This document shows positions 51,564 through 56,383 of a stretch of DNA of 56,383 nucleotides, in pieces; the first letter of the stretch is position 1, and each line of letters starts with the position of its first letter. Source of the stretch: an uncultured Alistipes sp. GTDB taxonomy: Bacteria > Bacteroidota > Bacteroidia > Bacteroidales > Rikenellaceae. A program made the translations under genes and the position numbers. The notes under the pieces are model-generated. The model was not told where the DNA came from, ran no database searches, and worked only from the letters and a program-made list of their open reading frames with translations. The DNA is taken from the NCBI GenBank assembly GCA_900769445.1, contig CAAGGR010000041.1:1-56383 (forward strand). Reading direction: 5' to 3'.

Positions 51564-52416
51564 CTCGTTATTGACATATTACGCTACTGAGGGCTATCGC
51601 ATTGTGAAGCCTGAGGCGATATATGGCCGTGGCTCGCGTATAGCGAGTGGCGAGGTTCTCTATGATGGTGGATATCGTGCCATCACTCCCGATGAGATGT
51701 TCGGCGGTGGCTCCGAGATTGTCGTAAGCGATGCTATCGAGCCATTTGTGCCAACACTGAGCGCGGAGCCTATATTCCATATTCTGCTCTTTGCAACCCT
51801 TGTGGTCTACCTAAATATGATATATCGCTCGCAGGGTTTTATAGGATACCTATATCGCGATATGTTTACTATGCGCAGTGAGCGCAATATGATATATCAG
51901 GGAGGTCTGCTGCCGCTGCAACACTTCAAGCAGGTAGCCTCGGCAATAGGCTTTGTGTCGTTGGCGCTGGTGGTGTTGCGCTTTGCCGAGAGCTTCATAT
52001 CGCCCACTTCACCAATATATACCAGCTCGATAGCTACATATGCCTCTGTGGGTGCAATGTTTATAGTGGTGGTATACGTGGCGTGGTACTTCGCTCTGCA
52101 TAAGATTGTAGAGTGGGTAAGTGGCTCGGATGCCGCGCCTATGCTCTCTGAAATAGGATATATGCACTTTGTGAGAATGTCAGTGGTGCTATACCCTCTT
52201 GTGGCGGTATGGTTGCTTGGTATCGAGAGGGGCGATGCCTTTGTCGTTCCACTGCTTATTGTGGTGGCGGTGCTGATGATAATTTTGTATTTGAAAGATA
52301 CAATTTTGTTCTTTATTGATAAAAAAATTTCAATTTTGTATTGGATTTTGTACCTTTGCACCGCATTTTTGCTGCCTTTAAGCTTTATTGCACACTTGTT
52401 GCCTCAGCGTTTTTAG
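51556..52416 (+). CDS. DUF4271 membrane protein
   Basis: A 286-residue protein of the Bacteroidota DUF4271 family. About seven membrane helices occupy residues 70-280. The first 70 residues are soluble. Function is unknown; it commonly sits just before hemD, as here. ATG at 51556 overlaps the histidine kinase stop. A promoter box for the downstream hemD lies within its last 70 bp. Confidence 0.88.
   Translation: MNNSLLTYYATEGYRIVKPEAIYGRGSRIASGEVLYDGGYRAITPDEMFGGGSEIVVSDAIEPFVPTLSAEPIFHILLFATLVVYLNMIYRSQGFIGYLYRDMFTMRSERNMIYQGGLLPLQHFKQVASAIGFVSLALVVLRFAESFISPTSPIYTSSIATYASVGAMFIVVVYVAWYFALHKIVEWVSGSDAAPMLSEIGYMHFVRMSVVLYPLVAVWLLGIERGDAFVVPLLIVVAVLMIILYLKDTILFFIDKKISILYWILYLCTAFLLPLSFIAHLLPQRF
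52351..52358 (+). promoter_or_regulatory. -7 box for hemD-rnpA-yidD inside the DUF4271 end
   Basis: TACCTTTG inside the 3' end of the DUF4271 gene, with a weak TTTC 19 bp upstream. It implies a leader of about 175 nt before hemD; the 122-bp gap itself (52417-52538) shows no other structure. Confidence 0.35.
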
Positions 52417-52538
52417 GGGTGATTTTTAGAGAGCCTATGCTGATAGTTAAGCAGTTATAGTGTTGAGTGTTGCGAAAAAGTTAGAGGCAAAAAAGATGTG
52501 AAGTAACGGATTTTTGAATAAATTAAAATTGTACTAAG

Positions 52539-53396
52539 TTGACAAAGAACAGGATTCTTGTATCGCAACCCGTACCTGCGGTTATCGAGAAGTCGCCTTT
52601 TTATGACTTTTCTGCTAAGCACAATCTTACAATTGATTATAAGCCACTTATTCGTGTTGTCGGTGTAACGCTAAAGGAGTTTCGCGCACAGCGTACAGAG
52701 ATTTTGGACTATACCACGATGATATTCTCATCACGCACGACTATCGACAGCTTTTTCCGTATCTGCGAGGAGGCGCGTATAACTGTGCCTGAGACGATGA
52801 AGTATATCTGTAATACTGAGGCTGTTGCCCTCTATTTGCAGAAGTATATCGTATACCGCAAACGTAAGATTTCGTTCGCTGATGGAACGTTTAACTCGCT
52901 TGTGGAGCTTATCGTAAAGCATAAGGACGAGAAGTTTATGCTTGTTCTTACCGAGCCATACAAGTCTGAGTTGTTGGATACGTTGCAAACCCTTAAGTTG
53001 AAGGTTGCACCAGTGGTATTTGCTCGTACAGTGTCGGCAGATATGTCTACTATCAAGCCTGAGGAGTACGATATTGTGGCGCTATACTCACCATCCGATG
53101 TTAAGGCTCTTGCTGAGAACTTCGATGTAGAGAAGCTCCCTGTGGTAGCAACATTTGGCGAGGCTACACTCCGTGCTGCTAAGGAGGCTGGTATGAAGGT
53201 TAAGGCCTCTGCTCCATCGCCAGAGGCGCCATCTATGGTTAAGGCTCTCGATATCTACCTCAATAAGCTCGAAGGTGGCGTTGAGGTTGATGATGCCGAG
53301 GTTAAGGTAAACCTCGAGAAGGAGGAGTTTATCCGCGCACAGCAGACAAAGCTCCAGAAGAAACCTCGTACACGTACTGTACGTAAGAAGGAGTAA
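52539..53396 (+). CDS. hemD: Uroporphyrinogen-III synthase-like protein
   Basis: Cyclises hydroxymethylbilane to uroporphyrinogen III in tetrapyrrole synthesis. The two-lobe HemD fold is recognisable: ILVSQPVPAVIEKSPFYDF at the start, TTMIFSSRTTIDSFF near 65-80, and LYSPSDVKALAENF with VATFGEATLRAAKEAGMKV near 200-235. The last 35 residues are charged and low complexity. The start is TTG at 52539. It is 2 bp before rnpA. As in other Bacteroidota, no other hem gene is next to it, so the assignment rests on homology. Confidence 0.88.
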   Translation: MTKNRILVSQPVPAVIEKSPFYDFSAKHNLTIDYKPLIRVVGVTLKEFRAQRTEILDYTTMIFSSRTTIDSFFRICEEARITVPETMKYICNTEAVALYLQKYIVYRKRKISFADGTFNSLVELIVKHKDEKFMLVLTEPYKSELLDTLQTLKLKVAPVVFARTVSADMSTIKPEEYDIVALYSPSDVKALAENFDVEKLPVVATFGEATLRAAKEAGMKVKASAPSPEAPSMVKALDIYLNKLEGGVEVDDAEVKVNLEKEEFIRAQQTKLQKKPRTRTVRKKE

Positions 53397-53398
53397 CT

Positions 53399-53779
53399 AT
53401 GGACAAGCCCTACGCACTACCTAAGTCGGAGCGCCTAAGCTCGCTCGCGGCAGTGCGTCGCCTCTTCCAAGATGGCGCGTCGGGCTTTGTGTATCCATTT
53501 CGCTATATGGTAATTACCGAGGAGAGTGCCACACCCACAGTTGAGGCACTCTTCTCTGTGCCTAAGCGCTACCATAAGCGCGCAAATAAGCGAAACACCC
53601 TACGTCGACGCACCAAAGAGGCGTACCGCCTAAATAAGGCATCTCTAACATCTTCGGCTCTTGCCAAGAGTCAAGCAGTAGATATGGCCCTTGTCTACTC
53701 AAGCAAAGAGATACTACCATATAAAACTATTGAGTATGCCATTTGCAAAATTCTTAACGAGATTGCTGAGCGCTATTAG
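53399..53779 (+). CDS. rnpA: Ribonuclease P protein component
   Basis: Protein subunit that helps RNase P RNA remove 5' leaders from pre-tRNA. The 126-residue basic protein has the RNR signature KRYHKRANKRNTLRRRTKEAYRLNK near residues 58-82. ATG at 53399. It overlaps the start of yidD by 44 bp, so the two are coupled. Confidence 0.93.
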   Translation: MDKPYALPKSERLSSLAAVRRLFQDGASGFVYPFRYMVITEESATPTVEALFSVPKRYHKRANKRNTLRRRTKEAYRLNKASLTSSALAKSQAVDMALVYSSKEILPYKTIEYAICKILNEIAERY

Positions 53780-53996
53780 GTCTATTTGCGCCCTCCCATT
53801 TATTCTTCTTGTGCGCTTCTATCAGCTCTGTATATCGCCACTGAAACCATCCTGCTGTCGTTTCACCCCAACCTGCTCGCAGTATGCCATCGAGGCGTTT
53901 CGTAAGCATGGTGCAATAAAGGGTCTCTACCTAACAATATGGCGAATACTACGATGTAATCCGTGGGGAGGGTCGGGGTATGACCCTGTCCCTTAA
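53736..53996 (+). CDS. yidD: Membrane protein insertion efficiency factor YidD
   Basis: A small (86-residue) membrane-associated protein that assists YidC. From ATG 53736 it reads PFAKFLTRLL...FYQLCISPLKPSCCRFTPTCSQYAIEAFRKHG...RCNPWGGSGYDPVP. The three conserved cysteines and the CRFxPTCSxYA motif are diagnostic. It overlaps rnpA by 44 bp. Its TAA stop (53994-53996) is the first triplet of repeat copy 5. Confidence 0.94.
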   Translation: MPFAKFLTRLLSAIRSICALPFILLVRFYQLCISPLKPSCCRFTPTCSQYAIEAFRKHGAIKGLYLTIWRILRCNPWGGSGYDPVP

Positions 53997-54338
53997 TTTC
54001 TTGTGATAAGGGGTCATCTTCGACTCTTCAGTCAAACTGGCGAATGGGAAATACGCATAGTATGTCCCATCCGCCATTTTTCGTGTCAGGGCCAAATCTG
54101 ACCCCTTCTGACAAGAAATTGGGTCGTGCTGACCGTGAGGTTGTTTGTTTCGCTTGTTCCAAGCGACAGCTAACGCTGAAGACGACAGGGACGCAGAGAC
54201 GAAAAGACGCAGAGTGAGTGAGTTTCGCTCTACGAGCGAACAGCTAAAGCTGAGGGTTTCTATGAGTTTATATGGAAATTTCATAGTAACTCATCCCTAA
54301 AAAGTCGCAGACTTTTAACCATTACTAATTACTCACTC
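53994..54338 (+). repeat. Stop-anchored palindromic element, copy 5 (best complete copy)
   Basis: Starts at the yidD stop TAA. Outer arms AATTTCTTGTGATAAGGGGT (from 53995) and ACCCCTTCTGACAAGAAATT (to 54120). Inner hairpin 54036-54078. Module B first hairpin TCGCTTG-TTC-CAAGCGA (54150-54166) followed by CAGC-TAAC-GCTG. A second, different module-B-like pair is at 54224-54240 (TTCGCTC-TAC-GAGCGAA), followed by CAGCT-AA-AGCTG. Between them a degenerate GAC/GAG-rich run replaces the 9-bp arms. Terminal hairpin AAAAGTC-GCA-GACTTTT (54300-54316) and an A/T tail shared with copy 4. Confidence 0.85.
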
Positions 54339-54896
54339 CTAATTTATCTCAAGGTACTCCGTATACACCAGTCTCGTGTTGGGGTTGGAGCAGGAGACCT
54401 CTTGGCGGATTGCCTTTGTTCCGTAGGGGATAAACCAGAGCTTGCGAGGTACGCGGTGGATAACTTGATGAAGGGTGTCGTAGTTGATAATCTCGTAGCT
54501 TAGGGTATCGCGATTAATCGTGGCATAGAGCGTTGTCCAGGGAGTTGTATGGCTGGCGTAGCGCAGGCTATCGCGAAGTATAATAGTGTCGCGTAGGATT
54601 ACGGTATCTCTTATGGCTGAGGCTGTTACGCTCTTGGCGTAGCTCTCCATACGGCGTAGGCGTATGCCCATATCCTCGATAGTATTCCTATCGGCCTTGT
54701 GTAGCCTTTTGAACTCCTGAAGTTCGAGCGTTAGTGCCTCGACAGAGGCGGCACTGCGGTCTGCCTTTGTTCGATAGAGGGTTATGCCCTCTCTTAATAC
54801 CCGCTCATTTGCTCGGAGTCGCTGGTTTTTATCGCTAAGATTTAGGCATAGCGCCGCCAATAATACCATCAGGGCGATGGTAGTCAAATTTCTCAT
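54339..54896 (-). CDS. Membrane-anchored coiled-coil protein (DUF6549-like)
   Basis: A 185-residue protein with an N-terminal membrane helix or signal anchor (TTIALMVLLAALCLNLS), a coiled coil at about 22-95 (LRANERVLREGITLYRTKADRSAASVEALTLELQEF) and a C-terminal beta-rich region with a DTVILRDTIILRDSLRY repeat. The layout is like small Bacteroidales proteins of the DUF6549 type and superficially like phage i-spanins (Rz), but no phage genes lie nearby. Function unknown. ATG at 54896; the -7 box is at 54943. Confidence 0.65.
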   Translation of the reverse strand: MRNLTTIALMVLLAALCLNLSDKNQRLRANERVLREGITLYRTKADRSAASVEALTLELQEFKRLHKADRNTIEDMGIRLRRMESYAKSVTASAIRDTVILRDTIILRDSLRYASHTTPWTTLYATINRDTLSYEIINYDTLHQVIHRVPRKLWFIPYGTKAIRQEVSCSNPNTRLVYTEYLEIN

Positions 54897-54942
54897 AGTC
54901 GTAATATTTTAGATGTTGTGTTAAATGGTTTGATTTTCGTTG

Positions 54943-54974
54943 CAAATATACAACATCAAAACCTCGTTGTCAAG
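54943..54974 (-). promoter_or_regulatory. Promoter of the coiled-coil protein
   Basis: On the minus strand, CTTG (54971-54974) and TATATTTG (54943-54950) are 20 bp apart. Confidence 0.5.
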
Positions 54975-55154
54975 AGTTTTTAGATAAAATATTTAATATT
55001 TGTTGTGCATTATCTCTAATTAGTTGGTGCTGTGAGAGATATTTTAGATGCAATTAATATTGTCCAATTGTGGAGCTTTGCTACTATTTTTGCCTCAAAA
55101 AAGACCTGATAATTGATATATTTGCATATTTTTTTACACTTTTTTGTGGGAAAT

Positions 55155-55186
55155 GTTGTGAAATCAAATAAATGTTTATACATTTG
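55155..55186 (+). promoter_or_regulatory. Promoter of the AraC regulator
   Basis: GTTG (55155-55158) and TACATTTG (55179-55186) are 20 bp apart, about 53 bp before the ATG at 55240. A second -7 box, TATATTTG, lies at 55117-55124. The rest of the 343-bp gap is A/T-rich and shows no gene. Confidence 0.5.
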
Positions 55187-55239
55187 TAAGGAGAAAAAGT
55201 CAATATAAAAAAACATATTAACCTTAAAATTGTAATAAT

Positions 55240-56103
55240 ATGTCGAACCAATGTCCCGCTACTTGCCACTCATATACTGTAGAGCCTGAGGCTGGCTTTT
55301 CGTTGATTAAACTCAAGGAGGGCGAAAAGTTGGTTGTGGAGCGTGGCGATTTCAATTCGCTACTATTCCTTATTGCAGGTAACTTTGAAATCAACTCTGA
55401 GGAGCGAAACGACTACGTTGTGCGCGAGGGCCACTTCGTCTTCTGTTTCCGTGCCTTCCAGTATGAGCTTACTGCATTGACGGATGTTGAGATTGTTAAG
55501 GCGCACTTTATCACTGCGGGTGCTACCTGCGACATGATACCGTTCAATAGTATCGTGGGTAAGATTAAGAAGATTAGCTATAAGTTCACGCAGGTAGCGA
55601 TGAACGAACCTATGAACATCCTACTTCAGTCGGTAAAGCTGTATCTCGATAACTCGATGAAGTGTAACCATCTGCAGCGTGCTAAGATTCAGGAGATGTT
55701 TATCATCTTCAAGTTCTTCTATACACCTCAGATTCAGCTACGCACATTCTATAATCTCTTCGACCGCAACCAGTCGTTCGTGTCGTTGGTGCGCAATAAT
55801 GCTCCACGTGTTAAGACTGTTGAGGAGCTTGCCGATATCTGTGGCTTCAGCGTTCAGCACTTCAACAATATGTTTAAGCAGGAGTTCAACGACACACCAT
55901 ACAGCTGGATGCAGAAGCAGCGTATTCAGGAGATCGAGCGACTACTCACCGATACTAACGTGCCACTAAAGAGCATTATCAAGATGTATAGCTTCACAAA
56001 CCATGGCCATTTTGCTCTCTTCTGTCGTAAGTATCTACACAAGACTCCGCTTAAGATTCGTAAGGAGGCGAGGGCTATGCGAGAGGCGCAACCAACCGAG
56101 TAA
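55240..56103 (+). CDS. AraC-family transcriptional regulator
   Basis: A 287-residue regulator with an N-terminal cupin-like sensing domain (about residues 20-130, FSLIKLKEGEKLVVERGDFNSLLFLIAGNFEINS). The C-terminal pair of helix-turn-helix motifs is at about 195-280 (TVEELADICGFSVQHFNNMFKQEFNDTPYSWMQKQRI; VPLKSIIKMYSFTNHGHFALFCRKYLHKTPLKIRKEA). The ligand and targets are unknown. ATG at 55240. The stop TAA begins repeat copy 6. Confidence 0.92.
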   Translation: MSNQCPATCHSYTVEPEAGFSLIKLKEGEKLVVERGDFNSLLFLIAGNFEINSEERNDYVVREGHFVFCFRAFQYELTALTDVEIVKAHFITAGATCDMIPFNSIVGKIKKISYKFTQVAMNEPMNILLQSVKLYLDNSMKCNHLQRAKIQEMFIIFKFFYTPQIQLRTFYNLFDRNQSFVSLVRNNAPRVKTVEELADICGFSVQHFNNMFKQEFNDTPYSWMQKQRIQEIERLLTDTNVPLKSIIKMYSFTNHGHFALFCRKYLHKTPLKIRKEARAMREAQPTE

Positions 56104-56383
56104 TTTCTTGTGAATTTCTTGTGATAAGGGGTCATCTTCGACCCATCCCAAAAGTAAGACCCCACGGGCTGTACTACGTGTACTATCCCGTGGGGATCTT
56201 CTTTTGCGATAGATCAAATCTAACCCCTTCTGACAAGAAATTGGGTAGTGCAGACCGTTAAGCCTGTTGTTCCAAGCGACAGCTACGCTGAGTGGCCTAA
56301 GGGTCCTAAAAGGGCAAAAGGGTAGGCGTATTAAGTTATCAATACCCTCAGGCCCCTTTGGCCTCTTTGGACCCTTCTCTAAA
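56101..56383 (+). repeat. Stop-anchored palindromic element, copy 6 (cut by window end)
   Basis: Starts at the AraC gene stop TAA (56101-56103) with an 11-bp tandem duplication of AATTTCTTGTG (56102-56112, 56113-56123). Outer right arm ends at 56242. The inner hairpin (56157-56199) has a wholly different GC-rich stem, AGACCCCACGGG/CCCGTGGGGATCT, but keeps the GTAC...GTAC core. The left arm of the module B hairpin has changed and no longer pairs well. The 9-bp-unit arms (56291-56326 and 56345-56380) are nearly identical to copy 4. Confidence 0.85.

Noticed and set aside
53994..54120. Invertible DNA switch (inverton) flanked by the outer arms
   Set aside because: All six copies have the same inner orientation relative to the upstream gene, and no recombinase gene is near.
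54339..54896. Prophage spanin gene
   Set aside because: TM plus coiled coil is suggestive, but no holin, endolysin or structural genes surround it.

Overview
This is a 56.4 kb stretch of a Bacteroidota chromosome, most likely order Bacteroidales and probably an Alistipes-like member of the Rikenellaceae. The order and family are inferred from gene content, not measured. Supporting signs are many TAnnTTTG -7 boxes in front of genes, a near absence of Shine-Dalgarno sequences, a DUF4271-hemD-rnpA-yidD block, methionyl-tRNA synthetase with a C-terminal tRNA-binding domain, a short CstA, and a BNR sialidase lipoprotein. About 51 protein genes are supported. I saw no rRNA, tRNA, CRISPR array, transposase or prophage.

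Layout. 0-6.2 kb, minus strand: a zinc-ribbon membrane protein, then a tight cluster SDR-sialidase-apt-recG. 6.4-9.6 kb, plus: metG and ilvE. 10-19 kb, minus: dxs-dapD, pheS, a TPR protein with an EnvC-like protein, ybeY-mnmG. 19.3-21.2 kb, plus: pyrH-tlpA-frr (UMP kinase, thiol reductase, ribosome recycling). 21.5-31 kb: a SUI1 factor, a DUF4435 TOPRIM protein, then on the minus strand an nrnA-ABC exporter-SDR cluster, mrp, sppA and an outer-membrane-like protein. 31-33.5 kb: an AT-rich type II restriction-modification pair that looks acquired. 33.7-54 kb, mostly plus: dnaB, comM, rlmH, fatty-acid synthesis fabH-fabF-fabG, cstA, a long operon from a LysE exporter through cmk, ispH, an S41 protease and a histidine kinase to DUF4271, then hemD-rnpA-yidD. 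54-56 kb: a small membrane coiled-coil protein and an AraC regulator.

Replication-associated signals. Genes on the left mostly point left and genes on the right mostly point right. Between them, at 26.7-27.3 kb, lies a very AT-rich gap with four exact copies of the 9-mer TGTTAATAA in alternating orientation. About 17 kb away are two parS-like sites, 10020-10035 and 9093-9108. Together these suggest that the window covers the chromosome origin region, but this is not proven.

Most interesting signal. Six copies of a composite intergenic element (1-119, 9583-10009, 21300-21564, 38319-38649, 53994-54338, 56101-56383) sit directly downstream of a gene in the same orientation. In five of the six, the first TAA of the element IS the stop codon of that gene; in the sixth the stop is 4 nt away. 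Each complete copy has an outer inverted repeat, an inner hairpin whose sequence changes but whose pairing is kept, one or two smaller hairpins, and in most copies a pair of inverted arms built from four or so 9-bp purine-rich/pyrimidine-rich units. No coding capacity is visible. I do not recognise this family, and it is the best candidate here for an undescribed system.
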